This document shows, piece after piece, positions 44,199-53,735 of a stretch of DNA of 64,000 nt. The notes beneath the pieces are model-generated. The model was not told the DNA's origin and ran no database searches. It saw nothing but the letters and a program-made list of their open reading frames with translations. The DNA is from BPGX01 sp037447455 (GTDB lineage: Bacteria > Bacteroidota > Bacteroidia > B-17B0 > Aurantibacillaceae): NCBI GenBank assembly GCA_037447455.1, contig JBBIGQ010000004.1, forward strand, positions 62,001 to 126,000. Reading direction: 5' to 3'. Each line of letters begins with the position of its first letter. Within the stretch, counting starts at the first letter, position 1. A program made the position numbers and the translations under genes.

Positions 44199-46106
44199 TC
44201 ATTGGCCTTCAGAAATCAATTTTTCCCACTCTTCCATCAATGCTTCAATTTCTTTTTTCAAATTGTTGTAAGTATTAAAAAATTCTGCATTATGAATAAG
44301 TTTGTCATACTCATCAGGATTAGAAAGCAAAATATCCATCTTTCTCAACTCCTCTTCTTTTTTGTGAATCTGCTCTTCCATTTTTTGGATTTGCTTTTGA
44401 ATATCTTTTGGTTTTGCAGGCATCTTTTTTTCTTTCACTTTATGTTCCTTCTCATTTAATTTCTTTTTATTCTGGATATTATTAAGTTCGTTCAATTGTT
44501 CAATTTTTCTTTTTTCAAGAAATTCTTCAATGCCACATAAATGTTCTTTAAGCTTACCATCTCTAAATTCAAAAATACGGTTCGTTAATCCACTCAAAAA
44601 ATCTCTATCGTGGCTTACTAATATCACCGTACCTTCATAATCTAATAATGCCTGCTTCAACACTTCTTTTGACCGAATATCCAAATGATTGGTTGGCTCG
44701 TCCAGCAAAAGCAAATTATAGGGCTGTAACAATAATTTACACAGTGCCAATCGACCTCTTTCTCCTCCACTCAATACGCTTACTTTTTTATTTACATCTT
44801 CTCCAGAAAACAAGAATGATCCTAAAATTTCTCTCACTCTTTTACGAACATCACCAGTCGCCAATTCGTCAATCGTTTCAAATACAGTTTTATTCATATC
44901 CAACTTTTCTTCCTGATCTTGTTCAAAATAGCCCATCAACACATTATGCCCTAATTGAACTTTGCCATCATAATCCGTTTTTTCGGCAATAATTTTCATC
45001 ATTGTAGATTTTCCTTCTCCATTGCGTCCTACAAATGCAACTTTTTCTCCTCTCGTGAGAATAAAATTGGCATCTCTAAAAATTAATTTATCACCATACT
45101 TCTTTTGAACATCTTCAACAGTTAAGACCACCTTACCAGATGAAATAGGCGTAGAAAATCGGAATCGAATAGCATCCTCATTCCGCTCATCTGTTTCTAT
45201 CCGCTCTAATTTCTCTAACTTTTTTATAAGCGATTGTGCAAAAGCCGCTTTATTGGCCTTTGCTCTGTATTTATTAATCAGTTCTTCTGTTTTTTCAATA
45301 TACTTTTGTTGATTTTTCGCTGCCGCTTCTTGCTGCTCTATCCGTTCTTTCCGCAATTCTAAAAAGTGAGAATAATACGTGCGATAATCGTAAATTTTTC
45401 CATTAATAATTTCAATAGTTCTATTCGTAACATTATCCAAAAAACTTTTATCATGACTAATTAAAACAATTGCTCCATCAAACTGCTTCAAAAAATTTTC
45501 AAACCACAAAATCGCTTCAATATCTAAATGATTAGTAGGCTCATCTAAAAGCAAAACATCGGGCTGTCTCAAAAGTATTTTAGCCAATTCAATACGCATT
45601 CTCCATCCTCCGCTAAATTCGGATGTTTGTCTATCAAAATCGGAACGTTTAAAACCTAAACCAAGTAAATACTTTTCAATTGCACCTTCTTTTTCGTCTG
45701 CATTCAAAAAATCCAATTTTGAATACAAATCACTTTGTTGTTGTATCAGTTGTAAATATTCTTCACTATCATAATCTTCTCTTGTTTCTAATTCTTTTTG
45801 AATTCTATCTAATTGTTTTTCTACTAATAAAACTTCTTCAAATGCCGTCAAGGTCTCTTCAAATACCGTTCTTCCATTTTGATGCCGCATATCCTGTGGC
45901 AAATAGCCAATACGAATATCTTTTGGTTTAGAAATCTCTCCACTGGATGGCAATTGAATACCTGCCAATAATTTCAATAAAGTACTTTTACCCGCTCCGT
46001 TCTTTCCCACCAATCCAATTTTATCGGAATGATTAATCAAAAAACTTATATTCTCAAACAACACATTCCCACCAAATTCCACACTTATATCCTGTAATGC
46101 AATCAT
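44199..46106 (-). CDS. ABC-F family ATP-binding protein
   Basis: A 635-residue protein with two ABC domains and no membrane part. Walker A sites are GLVGKNGAGKSTLLKLLAG and FVGRNGEGKSTMMKIIAE; signatures are SGGWRMRIELAKILL and SGGERGRLALCKLLL; Walker B is LLLDEPTNHLDI twice. The linker between domains (about 240-320) and the Lys/Glu-rich coiled C-terminal tail (KKKLNEKEHKVKEKKMPAKP) match Uup/YdiF-type ABC-F proteins, which act on the ribosome. The ATG overlaps the end of the EamA gene by 4 bases. Antibiotic resistance is not implied. Confidence 0.92.
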   Translation of the reverse strand: MIALQDISVEFGGNVLFENISFLINHSDKIGLVGKNGAGKSTLLKLLAGIQLPSSGEISKPKDIRIGYLPQDMRHQNGRTVFEETLTAFEEVLLVEKQLDRIQKELETREDYDSEEYLQLIQQQSDLYSKLDFLNADEKEGAIEKYLLGLGFKRSDFDRQTSEFSGGWRMRIELAKILLRQPDVLLLDEPTNHLDIEAILWFENFLKQFDGAIVLISHDKSFLDNVTNRTIEIINGKIYDYRTYYSHFLELRKERIEQQEAAAKNQQKYIEKTEELINKYRAKANKAAFAQSLIKKLEKLERIETDERNEDAIRFRFSTPISSGKVVLTVEDVQKKYGDKLIFRDANFILTRGEKVAFVGRNGEGKSTMMKIIAEKTDYDGKVQLGHNVLMGYFEQDQEEKLDMNKTVFETIDELATGDVRKRVREILGSFLFSGEDVNKKVSVLSGGERGRLALCKLLLQPYNLLLLDEPTNHLDIRSKEVLKQALLDYEGTVILVSHDRDFLSGLTNRIFEFRDGKLKEHLCGIEEFLEKRKIEQLNELNNIQNKKKLNEKEHKVKEKKMPAKPKDIQKQIQKMEEQIHKKEEELRKMDILLSNPDEYDKLIHNAEFFNTYNNLKKEIEALMEEWEKLISEGQ

Positions 46107-47014
46107 TGTTCTACTTCATTTATTGTTTTAAATTTAATGCCATTTTTATTTCTTTGTAAATATTTCAAATAAGCATTTAAAAATATCGCTGACAAAATAA
46201 TCGCAAGACCAATATAAAAATTTCCATTCAAATATCTATTTTCTCTATAAATCAACATAGCCAGAATAATACCATAAATACTTTCCAGATTAACCGTTAA
46301 ATTAATTGTATATGGACTAATGTATTTGGTCAAATCAATTGCTACAATAAATGGAATAGTAGTGCACACATACGATAACAATGCCAATCCAATCCAGTCA
46401 CTATTATTGACTCTAAAAAAATTAGCATCCATACCACCATTTACTAATAAATACACACTCAATCCCATCCATCCAAAAAACAATTCATACGCTGAAATAT
46501 GAACAGACGAAATTTCTTTAGCCAACAAACTATTCAAAACAGAAAAAACAGAAGATAAAACAGCCGCTAATAATGCCAATAATAATCCCCACTTATAACC
46601 AAAAGAAACCGAAAAAATCACCGAGATACCTACCATTACCAAAAGCCCTAACATCAACTCATACATTCGCACTTTTCTCTTATAAAATAATGGTTCCATC
46701 AAAGATGTAAAAAGCGTGGCCGATGAAAAGCCAGCCATTGTTATGGAAATATTAGACACTTTAATAGCGCCATAAAAACACACCCAATGAAAGGCAATTA
46801 AAAGTCCTATTACAAACAATCGCTTCAAGTATTTTTTATCCGGCAAAATATCTTTTTTGTTTTTGACAAAAAGATAAATGAACATAGCAGGAACAATTAA
46901 TGTAAGCCGCCACCAAACTAATTGCCACGCATCTAAAGTGATAAACCTCCCTAAAACAGGTGTAAAACCCCATATAAAAACTATAAGATGTAAAATCAGA
47001 AAATATCGAAACAT
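46103..47014 (-). CDS. EamA/DMT-family transporter
   Basis: A 303-residue protein with ten predicted membrane helices in two five-helix halves. The N-terminus FIWGFTPVLGRFITLDAWQL, VWWRLTLIVPAM is a classical EamA start; IAFHWVCFYGAIKVSNISIT, MAGFSSATLFTSLMEPLFYK and VCTTIPFIVAIDLTKYISPY are conserved family positions. The substrate is unknown: the family includes amino-acid and metabolite exporters. It is the first gene of a unit with the ABC-F gene. The 231-base gap to the rhomboid gene carries the divergent promoters; only the rhomboid box is clear. Confidence 0.88.
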   Translation of the reverse strand: MFRYFLILHLIVFIWGFTPVLGRFITLDAWQLVWWRLTLIVPAMFIYLFVKNKKDILPDKKYLKRLFVIGLLIAFHWVCFYGAIKVSNISITMAGFSSATLFTSLMEPLFYKRKVRMYELMLGLLVMVGISVIFSVSFGYKWGLLLALLAAVLSSVFSVLNSLLAKEISSVHISAYELFFGWMGLSVYLLVNGGMDANFFRVNNSDWIGLALLSYVCTTIPFIVAIDLTKYISPYTINLTVNLESIYGIILAMLIYRENRYLNGNFYIGLAIILSAIFLNAYLKYLQRNKNGIKFKTINEVEQ

Positions 47015-47230
47015 TTTAATATACGATTAACTCAACATAATTGAAACAAAAATTTTAAGCAGAAACACCATTCAAATTTTTGATGCACAAAAATACGCAT
47101 ATCTCTTTTATTTTATAGTTTACCATTTTGCACATATTGCCTTAATATAAACCTCATATTTGATTGTAATCTTATAGCCCAAAATTAAATTCAACCCTAT
47201 CAATAAAAAAAATCACTTCGCTATTTTGCT

Positions 47231-47238
47231 TACATTTG
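47231..47238 (+). promoter_or_regulatory. -7 promoter box of the rhomboid-nadB unit
   Basis: TACATTTG matches TAnnTTTG and ends 7 bases before ATG 47246. It predicts a leaderless or nearly leaderless mRNA. No clear -33 element. Confidence 0.55.
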
Positions 47239-47245
47239 CCACAAT

Positions 47246-47857
47246 ATGATTACCAAAATTTTATCCTTATTCATCGTCGTTTGTTCTCTCATCGGTTTTG
47301 CCAATCCGTCCATTATTGAAAAATACATCTTCTCTCCCTACTTAATCAAACATTATCGCCAACACTATCGCTTTTTGAGTCACGCTTTCTTTCACGCCAA
47401 TTTCTTACATCTCTTTCTGAATGTCTGGATTTTATGGTCTTTTGGAACTATTTTAGAAAATTACAATTACCCTCTGCTATTCGGTGAAAAAATGGGAAAA
47501 ATTTACTTTCTTATTTTATTTACCGGTGGCATTTATGCCTCCTCCATTCCTGAATTTCTCAAACACAAAAACAATCCCAATTATGCCTCACTTGGTGCCA
47601 GCGGCGCAATAGAAGCGGTTATTTTTAGTTTTATCATCATCAATCCCTTTCAATGGCTTTACTTATTTTTTATTCCAATGCCTGCGTGGTTATTAGGATT
47701 ACTCTTTCTGATTTTTAGTTTTTATATGAGCAAAAGAAAATTACCAAATGACCGAATAGGCCACGAAGCCCACTTCTGGGGCGGTATATTTGGCATTGTT
47801 TTTACTTTCATCATTAAACCTTCTCTTTTTATGGCATATCTGGACTTAATTTTTTAA
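47246..47857 (+). CDS. Rhomboid-family intramembrane serine protease
   Basis: A 203-residue membrane protein with about six helices. SHAFFHANFLHLFLNVWILW is the rhomboid first-loop/TM2 motif, with the usual His and Asn. Ser119 in LGASGAIEAVIF is the nucleophile (GxSGA-type), and HEAHFWGGIFGIVF supplies the catalytic His (173 or 176) on the last helix. The dyad is complete, so the enzyme should be active. Substrate unknown. One base separates its stop from the nadB ATG, so both are on one transcript. Confidence 0.88.
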   Translation: MITKILSLFIVVCSLIGFANPSIIEKYIFSPYLIKHYRQHYRFLSHAFFHANFLHLFLNVWILWSFGTILENYNYPLLFGEKMGKIYFLILFTGGIYASSIPEFLKHKNNPNYASLGASGAIEAVIFSFIIINPFQWLYLFFIPMPAWLLGLLFLIFSFYMSKRKLPNDRIGHEAHFWGGIFGIVFTFIIKPSLFMAYLDLIF

Positions 47858-47858
47858 C

Positions 47859-49424
47859 ATGAAAACCAGAAGAATTTACACCGATTTTTTAGTCATTGGT
47901 TCAGGAATTGCCGGTCTTTTTTATGCCTTAAAAGTCGCTTCCAAAGGTAAAGTGCTGATAATTACTAAAGATAAAAAAGACGAAACGAACACTCGTTATG
48001 CACAAGGTGGAATAGCGGCCGTATGGGACATGACGCACGACAGTGTTGAAAAACACATTCAAGACACCATAGTAGCCGGCTCTGGTCTAAACGATGAAAA
48101 CATTGTAAGAATGGTGATTTCAGAAGGACCTCAACGTGTGAAAGAACTCATTGAACTCGGCGCAGAATTTGATAAAATTGATAACGAACACTACGACCTT
48201 GCCCGTGAAGGCGGACATACCGAAAAAAGAATCCTACATCACAAAGACATTACCGGTTGGGAAATTGAACGCACATTATTAGAAGCCGTCTCAAAGCATC
48301 CTAACATCCAAATTTTAGAACATCATTTCACAATTGATATTATCACCCAACATCATCTTGGAGAAATTGTAACTTCTCAACGCTCCGATATTGAATGCTA
48401 CGGCGCTTATGTGTTAAATAAAAAAACAAACGAAATTCTCACCATTTTATCAAAAATCACTGTAATTGCTACAGGTGGTATTGGTCAAACTTATGCTGTT
48501 ACTACCAATCCTGCCATTGCCACCGGCGATGGCATTGCGATGTTCTACCGTGCGAAGGGACTTGTTAAGGACATGGAATTTGTACAATTCCATCCTACGG
48601 CTCTTTATGAAGGAAAAACCAATACCCAAAGTTTTTTAATCACCGAAGCCATGCGTGGATTTGGCGCCATTCTTCGCAATCAGAAGGGCGAAGCATTCAT
48701 GGAAAAATACGACGAACGCAAAGAATTAGCACCCCGTGATATTGTTGCTCGCGCTATTGACAACGAACTCAAAATCTCCGGCGCCGACTTTGTGTATTTG
48801 GATTGCCGTCACTCAGATAGAAAAGAATTCATTGATCATTTTCCTAACATTTACAACAAATGCATGAGCATCGGCATTGATCCTTTTGTAGATATGATTC
48901 CTGTGGCACCTGCTATGCATTACTTATGCGGTGGTATTCAGGTAGATAAAAATGGCCAATCATCTATACACAGGGTTTACGCTATTGGCGAGTGTGCTTG
49001 CACCGGTCTTCATGGTGCCAATCGCTTGGCTAGCAATTCGCTCTTAGAAGCATTGGTCTTTGCTCACAATGCGGCCATGGATAGTATTTCAAAAATTGAT
49101 TTTCATAAAATTCCAGAGAATATCCATGACTGGAATGCCGAAGGCACTACACAACCCGAAGAAATGGTACTCATCACTCAAGCACGAAAAGAATTACAAC
49201 AAACCATGTCCTCCTACGTAGGAATTGTACGCAGCAGCGTACGATTAAAAAGAGCGTGGGACAGATTAGAATTATTGTATCAGGAAAACGAAGCATTGTA
49301 CGAAAAAACTACCATCCACCAAGCAATCTGTGAGTTAAGAAACATGATTTGTATTGGTTACTTGATTACCAAACACGCCATGCGCCGCAAAAAAGGTATA
49401 GGACTACACTATGTAGTAGCGTAA
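47859..49424 (+). CDS. nadB: L-aspartate oxidase
   Basis: A 521-residue FAD enzyme that oxidises aspartate to iminoaspartate, the first step of NAD synthesis. FAD motif DFLVIGSGIAGLFYALKVAS, then NTRYAQGGIAAVWD, REGGHTEKRILHHKDITGWE, TGGIGQTYAVTTNPAIATGD, FVQFHPTAL, FLITEAMRGFGAIL, PRDIVARAID and GANRLASNSLLEALVF are all diagnostic of NadB. Full length. nadA and nadC are not in the window. A promoter for the pair lies before the rhomboid gene. The C-terminal end converges on metK across 40 bases without a clear terminator. Confidence 0.96.
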   Translation: MKTRRIYTDFLVIGSGIAGLFYALKVASKGKVLIITKDKKDETNTRYAQGGIAAVWDMTHDSVEKHIQDTIVAGSGLNDENIVRMVISEGPQRVKELIELGAEFDKIDNEHYDLAREGGHTEKRILHHKDITGWEIERTLLEAVSKHPNIQILEHHFTIDIITQHHLGEIVTSQRSDIECYGAYVLNKKTNEILTILSKITVIATGGIGQTYAVTTNPAIATGDGIAMFYRAKGLVKDMEFVQFHPTALYEGKTNTQSFLITEAMRGFGAILRNQKGEAFMEKYDERKELAPRDIVARAIDNELKISGADFVYLDCRHSDRKEFIDHFPNIYNKCMSIGIDPFVDMIPVAPAMHYLCGGIQVDKNGQSSIHRVYAIGECACTGLHGANRLASNSLLEALVFAHNAAMDSISKIDFHKIPENIHDWNAEGTTQPEEMVLITQARKELQQTMSSYVGIVRSSVRLKRAWDRLELLYQENEALYEKTTIHQAICELRNMICIGYLITKHAMRRKKGIGLHYVVA

Positions 49425-49464
49425 ATTTTACAGTAATTCTATCAACAACAAAAAATAAAGAATA

Positions 49465-50718
49465 CTATTTTAACTTAAACGCTTTTTTAATGTCTTTTAC
49501 TCTATCTAATTTTTCCCACGTAAAAAGTTCTACTTTTTTCTTAACTTTCGTTCCATCTGGTTTTTCAAAGACCTTCTCAACAATTTCTGGTTTTCTTCCC
49601 ATGTGCCCGTAGGCCGCTGTTTCGCTGTAAATAGGATTTCTGAGTTTATAGGTCTGTTCGATAGCATAAGGTCTTAAGTCAAATAACTCTTTTACAATTT
49701 CAGCAATTTTCCAATCAGGCATATCTACTTTAGATGTTCCATAAGTATTTACGTATAAGCCCACCGGTTCTACTACTCCAATGGCATAGGAAACCTGCAC
49801 TAAAACATCGTCGGCTACGCCTGCAGCCACAAGGTTCTTAGCAATGTGTCTGGTGGCGTACGCTGCGCTTCGGTCCACTTTTGATGGGTCTTTACCTGAA
49901 AAAGCACCTCCACCATGAGCGCCTTTGCCGCCATACGTATCCACAATAATTTTTCGGCCGGTCAACCCTGTATCGCCATGAGGACCACCAATTACAAACT
50001 TTCCGGTTGGATTAATCAAGTATTGTATTTTATTATGAAATACAGATTTGTATTGAGGATATTTTTTCAAAACTCTCGGAATTAAAATTTTCTGAATATC
50101 TTCGTAAATTTTCTTTTGCATTTTAGTGTCGGTATCAAACTCATCGTGCTGAGTAGATATTACTATTGTTTTGATTGCTTTAGGTTTTCTATCATTTCCA
50201 TATTCAAGGGTTACCTGAGATTTAGCATCTGGTCGAAGGTATTTCATTTGTTTACCTTCTTTACGAATTTGTGCAAGTTCATATAAAAGTTTATGCGAAA
50301 GGTCAAGCGTTAAAGGCATATAATCATCGGTTTCATTGGTAGCATAACCAAACATCATGCCTTGATCACCGGCACCTTGTTGCCATGGATCTTTTCTATC
50401 TACCCCTCTGTTGATGTCGGCAGATTGTTCGTGTATGGCAGAAAATATACCACAGGAATTAGCATCAAACATGTACTCGGCTCTGTTGTAACCAATTCTA
50501 TTAATGACCGATCGTACTATTTTCTGGAGGTCTAAATACGCAGATGATTTTACTTCTCCTGCTATAACCACCTGACCGGTGGTCACTAAAGTTTCACACG
50601 CCACTTTAGAATGAGTATCAAATGCTAAAAAATGATCGATAATAGCATCGGATATTTGATCGGCTACTTTATCCGGATGCCCTTCTGATACTGATTCGGA
50701 GGTAAATAGATGCGCCAT
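49465..50718 (-). CDS. metK: S-adenosylmethionine synthetase
   Basis: A 417-residue enzyme making S-adenosylmethionine from methionine and ATP. Motifs: LFTSESVSEGHPDKVADQIS, GAGDQGMMFGYATNET, TGKFVIGGPHGDTGLTGRKI, DTYGGKGAHGGGAFSGKDPS and KVDRSAAYATRHIAKNLVAA. Full length. It lies 17 bases after purS with no promoter between, so purS and metK are co-transcribed. No SAM riboswitch-like structure is seen ahead of either gene. Confidence 0.97.
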   Translation of the reverse strand: MAHLFTSESVSEGHPDKVADQISDAIIDHFLAFDTHSKVACETLVTTGQVVIAGEVKSSAYLDLQKIVRSVINRIGYNRAEYMFDANSCGIFSAIHEQSADINRGVDRKDPWQQGAGDQGMMFGYATNETDDYMPLTLDLSHKLLYELAQIRKEGKQMKYLRPDAKSQVTLEYGNDRKPKAIKTIVISTQHDEFDTDTKMQKKIYEDIQKILIPRVLKKYPQYKSVFHNKIQYLINPTGKFVIGGPHGDTGLTGRKIIVDTYGGKGAHGGGAFSGKDPSKVDRSAAYATRHIAKNLVAAGVADDVLVQVSYAIGVVEPVGLYVNTYGTSKVDMPDWKIAEIVKELFDLRPYAIEQTYKLRNPIYSETAAYGHMGRKPEIVEKVFEKPDGTKVKKKVELFTWEKLDRVKDIKKAFKLK

Positions 50719-50735
50719 AATTTTGTTGTTTTTAG

Positions 50736-50993
50736 TTAAGGTTTATGTTTAATGTTTATTTGATAATACTCCATTATTGGATTGTGAAGTAAATTTTTGC
50801 AGGCATTTTCAGCTACAGTAAATGCTTCTTTTTCGTCTTTGGCAGTAATTAAAAGTTGAATGTGTTTTCCTACTCGCACATCTTTTACATTTATAATATT
50901 TAGATTCTTTAATCCCATTAGTACAGCTTTCCCTTGTGGATCTAATAATGCTTTATGGGGCATTATATCTATTTCTGCTAAAAATTCTGACAT
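50736..50993 (-). CDS. purS: Phosphoribosylformylglycinamidine synthase subunit PurS
   Basis: An 85-residue protein: FLAEIDIMPHKALLDPQGKA, VLMGLKNLNIINVKDVRVGK, HIQL. PurS forms a small homodimer that ties PurL and PurQ into the FGAM synthase complex of purine synthesis. The DPQG and VRVGKHIQL motifs identify it. The frame is open upstream to 51059, but ATG 50993 fits the family length, and the extra residues are untypical. A TACATTAG box, one mismatch to the -7 consensus, lies upstream. purL and purQ are not in the window. Confidence 0.88.
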   Translation of the reverse strand: MSEFLAEIDIMPHKALLDPQGKAVLMGLKNLNIINVKDVRVGKHIQLLITAKDEKEAFTVAENACKNLLHNPIMEYYQINIKHKP

Positions 50994-51108
50994 AAAAATT
51001 TTTAAGGCGGCTAATGTAATTAATGGCATTTTATTTTTCAAGAAAATATACTTTCTCAAAAATACTTTTTACGACTCTAAACAAAAAAAGAAAGTACTAA
51101 TAATTTTT

Positions 51109-51140
51109 TTTGATAAATAAAGTTAAAGTAAATATATTTG
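51109..51140 (+). promoter_or_regulatory. Promoter of the small lipoprotein gene: TTTG-N20-TATATTTG
   Basis: TTTG (51109-51112), 20 bases, TATATTTG (51133-51140), then 19 bases to ATG 51160. A full match to the Bacteroidota consensus, probably a strong promoter. Confidence 0.7.
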
Positions 51141-51159
51141 CGGCACAAAATTTAAAAAA

Positions 51160-51429
51160 ATGAAAAAAACAGTATCGCTTGTATTAGCAACCATCGCAGG
51201 TGTGGCCATTGTTGCCTGCGGTCCATCAAAGGAAGAAATTGAAGCAAGAGAAAAAGCGAAAGCAGATTCTATTGCTGCAGTAGAAAAAGCCAAAGCAGAT
51301 TCTATTGCTGCTGCTGAAGCCGCTGAAAAAGCCAAAGCAGATTCCATTGCAAAAGCAGACTCCATTGCAAAAGCAGACTCCATTGCAAAAGCAGAAGAAG
51401 CTGCTAAAAAAGGTGGAAAGAAAAAATAA
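51160..51429 (+). CDS. Small Lys/Ala/Asp repeat lipoprotein
   Basis: An 89-residue lipoprotein (VLATIAGVAIVAC, Cys20, then GPSKEEIEAREKAKAD). The mature part is a run of AKADSIA-type heptads rich in Ala, Lys, Glu and Asp, predicted as one long helix or coiled coil, ending KKGGKKK. Similar low-complexity lipoproteins are common in this phylum. Their role is unknown; a Braun-type envelope spacer is a reasonable guess, since the C-terminus is lysine-rich. Strong promoter upstream and good terminator downstream make it a stand-alone, probably well-expressed gene. Confidence 0.8.
   Translation: MKKTVSLVLATIAGVAIVACGPSKEEIEAREKAKADSIAAVEKAKADSIAAAEAAEKAKADSIAKADSIAKADSIAKAEEAAKKGGKKK
51343..51394 (+). 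repeat. 18-bp tandem repeat inside the small lipoprotein gene
   Basis: The unit TCCATTGCAAAAGCAGAC occurs at 51343-51360 and 51361-51378, followed by 16 identical bases at 51379-51394. It encodes SIAKAD repeats in frame. Copy number could vary by slippage without breaking the frame. Confidence 0.85.
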
Positions 51430-51453
51430 TCTCGTCCCACCAAACATTTAAAA

Positions 51454-51477
51454 AGCCCGTTTTATACGGGCTTTTTA
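51454..51477. terminator. Rho-independent terminator after the small lipoprotein gene
   Basis: Stem AGCCCGT (51454-51460) / ACGGGCT (51466-51472), 5-base loop, then a T-run, with A's before the stem that extend pairing. It separates this gene from the converging ccmB. Confidence 0.9.
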
Positions 51478-51500
51478 ATTTTAAATTATTAAGTCGCAGA

Positions 51501-52154
51501 TTATTCTTCCCAAACCTGCTGGAAAAGAATAAAGGCCAATACTAACTGAATAACATCTATTAAGTACAAAGTAAAAATATATTTGAGAGTCAGAGTAATT
51601 GGTATGTTCTGAATAGAAGCCATGCATAATTTAGAGGCAACAAGCAGTAAAGGTAAGAGCAGAGGAAAACTCATAATACTTATAAGCGCAAAATTGCTTT
51701 GTGTTTTGGATGAGATACTTCCCATTAAAGACAATAAAGTCCCCATTCCGATAGACAATCCTACAATGGTAATTAAAAATAAACCGTAATTTTCAATCCT
51801 TGTTGTGTTGAATACAATAAATAAAAAAAGTAATAATAAAGCATAAAAAAGATTCGTAATAACACTGTATAGTATTTTACCAAAAATATAGTGAAGAGGG
51901 GAATAATAAATATAATTAAACAAGTAACTATTTTTATCTTCTTTTGTGTAGTTTCTGTAAGAGGCAAGGATGGCTGTAAATAAATAAATGATAAGATAAA
52001 CTGAAGAGTAGGAAGTGTCTGTAAAATGATTTTTAAATAGAATAGACGTGGAAAAGAGGATAGAAAATAAGTACACGATAATACTGGCTACTCCTGAACT
52101 CTGCCGAAAATCTAAATAAAATTCTTTTTGAACAAGCTTAAGGAGTGGTTTCAT
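51501..52154 (-). CDS. CcmB-family heme exporter / ABC permease
   Basis: A 217-residue membrane protein with six helices. The N-terminus LLKLVQKEFYLDFRQSSGVA and the following YLFSILFSTSILF match CcmB, the permease of the cytochrome c maturation ABC transporter. ILASYRNYTKEDKNSYLFNY, then GLSIGMGTLLSLMGSIS and SFPLLLPLLLVASKL are also family positions. No ccmA, ccmC or ccmE is adjacent, which is unusual for the canonical operon but frequent in Bacteroidota. It follows the permease gene by 12 bases. Start at ATG 52154. Confidence 0.8.
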   Translation of the reverse strand: MKPLLKLVQKEFYLDFRQSSGVASIIVYLFSILFSTSILFKNHFTDTSYSSVYLIIYLFTAILASYRNYTKEDKNSYLFNYIYYSPLHYIFGKILYSVITNLFYALLLLFLFIVFNTTRIENYGLFLITIVGLSIGMGTLLSLMGSISSKTQSNFALISIMSFPLLLPLLLVASKLCMASIQNIPITLTLKYIFTLYLIDVIQLVLAFILFQQVWEE

Positions 52155-52166
52155 TAAAATATACTA

Positions 52167-53648
52167 TCATTGATTATTCTGCTTTTCCTCTAATATCTCA
52201 TTGAGTCGTGAATGTCTGTAACCATATAAGAAGTATACGATAATGCCCAAAATCCCCCATATTATGAAAGCGTGCCATGTTTCATTGCGCACCTGAGTCA
52301 TCAGCACAATATTAAATAAGGCCCCGCCGCCGGCTACAAGTGGTAATGCTTTTACTTTGAAGGGTCTTTCCAAATGGGGCTCTTTATATCTTAAAATTAA
52401 AACAGCAATAGATACCATTGTAAACGCCAGTAAAGTGCCCATGCTGGTCATTTCAGACACATTTTGAATAGGAGTAATGGCCGCAACAATAGATATTACA
52501 GCTCCTACCAATAATGTGCTTTTGTAAGGCGTTTTAAACTTAGGGTGAATAGCGCCAAAAATATTGGGTGGTAATAATTTATCTTTTGCCATCCCTAAAA
52601 ATATTCGGGTTTGTCCTAACATCATCACCAACATAACCGATATAAGCCCCAGAGTAGCTGCCAATGTAATCAGATAGGTGGCCCATGGAATACCGGCTTC
52701 TGTAAATGCAGATGCCACCGGTGCTTTCAAGTCCAATTTATCAAACCTTGCCATGCCTGTTAAAACAAGGGATACGGCAATATAGAGTAAGGTGCATATT
52801 AATAAGGATGCGACGATAGCAAAAGGGACGTCTTTTTTAGGATTGACCGCTTCTCCGGCTTGGGTAGATACCGCATCAAATCCAATGTAAGCAAAAAAAA
52901 CGATGGTAGCGGCTGTTAAGATGCCTTGCCAACCATATCGTGTATCGCCATTTTGCGGGTCAACCACAGTATCTGGAATGAAAGGTTGCCAGTTTTCTGT
53001 TTTAATATAAAATGCCCCCACTAGTATCACAAACAACACGACCGATACTTTTAATATGACAATGATGTTATTCGTATTAGCGGCTTCTTTGATTCCTTTT
53101 ACCAAAATAAGCGTAACCACCCAAGAAATAAGAAAAGCCGGTATATTAATCGCAAAAGCAGGGGCTGTTTCTCCGAGTTGTTGAGCAATTTTCACCGCCG
53201 TTGGATAATCGTTTATAAAATAATACGGAATATGAATACCAAACAAATGCATGAGTTTGTCAAAATAACCACTCCATGCAACCGCAACGGTGGTGGCGCC
53301 CATCATATATTCCAGGATTAAATTCCAACCAATAAACCATGCAAAAAGTTCACCGATAGTACCGTACGCGTACGCGTAAGCCGAACCTTCTACCGGCAAT
53401 ACAGAAGCAAATTCAGCATAACTCAAAGCCGCAAATAAACAACCAATGCCTGCAATTAAAAAAGAAATAGCCAAAGCAGGCCCTGCATAGATATTGGCAG
53501 CAATACCGGTTAAAGTAAAAATACCACCGCCAATAATAGCCCCAATACCTAATGAAGTAAGTCCCCATTTCCCCAAAACCCTTTTAAGAACGCTTTTCCT
53601 GGCATCCGATTCATAGACCCATATTGGCTTTTTACGAAAAACATTCAT
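52167..53648 (-). CDS. APC-superfamily amino acid permease
   Basis: A 493-residue transporter with about twelve helices. GLTSLGIGAIIGGGIFTLTG is the APC binding-site motif in TM1. YAEFASVLPVEGSAYAYAYG, FAWFIGWNLILEYMMGATTV, FFAYIGFDAVSTQAGEAVNP and LLAFTMVSIAVLILRYKEP follow. It resembles the CAT-type cationic amino acid transporters (YfnA/CtrA). Substrate not certain. Transcribed into ccmB. The promoter is not clear; the divergent 53749 gene starts 100 bases away. Confidence 0.9.
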   Translation of the reverse strand: MNVFRKKPIWVYESDARKSVLKRVLGKWGLTSLGIGAIIGGGIFTLTGIAANIYAGPALAISFLIAGIGCLFAALSYAEFASVLPVEGSAYAYAYGTIGELFAWFIGWNLILEYMMGATTVAVAWSGYFDKLMHLFGIHIPYYFINDYPTAVKIAQQLGETAPAFAINIPAFLISWVVTLILVKGIKEAANTNNIIVILKVSVVLFVILVGAFYIKTENWQPFIPDTVVDPQNGDTRYGWQGILTAATIVFFAYIGFDAVSTQAGEAVNPKKDVPFAIVASLLICTLLYIAVSLVLTGMARFDKLDLKAPVASAFTEAGIPWATYLITLAATLGLISVMLVMMLGQTRIFLGMAKDKLLPPNIFGAIHPKFKTPYKSTLLVGAVISIVAAITPIQNVSEMTSMGTLLAFTMVSIAVLILRYKEPHLERPFKVKALPLVAGGGALFNIVLMTQVRNETWHAFIIWGILGIIVYFLYGYRHSRLNEILEEKQNNQ

Positions 53649-53735
53649 ACACTAAAATTTTTTTGTTGCACAAACTTGCAAAATAATTTTTCAATAGACA
53701 AACAATAATCATTCAATGTATTATTAAATTATCTG

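Noticed and set aside
44199..46106. ABC-F protein as antibiotic resistance gene
   Set aside because: The linker and tail look like the Uup/YdiF housekeeping group, and nothing in the context suggests resistance.
50719..51059. SAM riboswitch ahead of purS-metK
   Set aside because: The metK gap is only 17 bases, and the region before purS shows no four-way-junction-like pairing.
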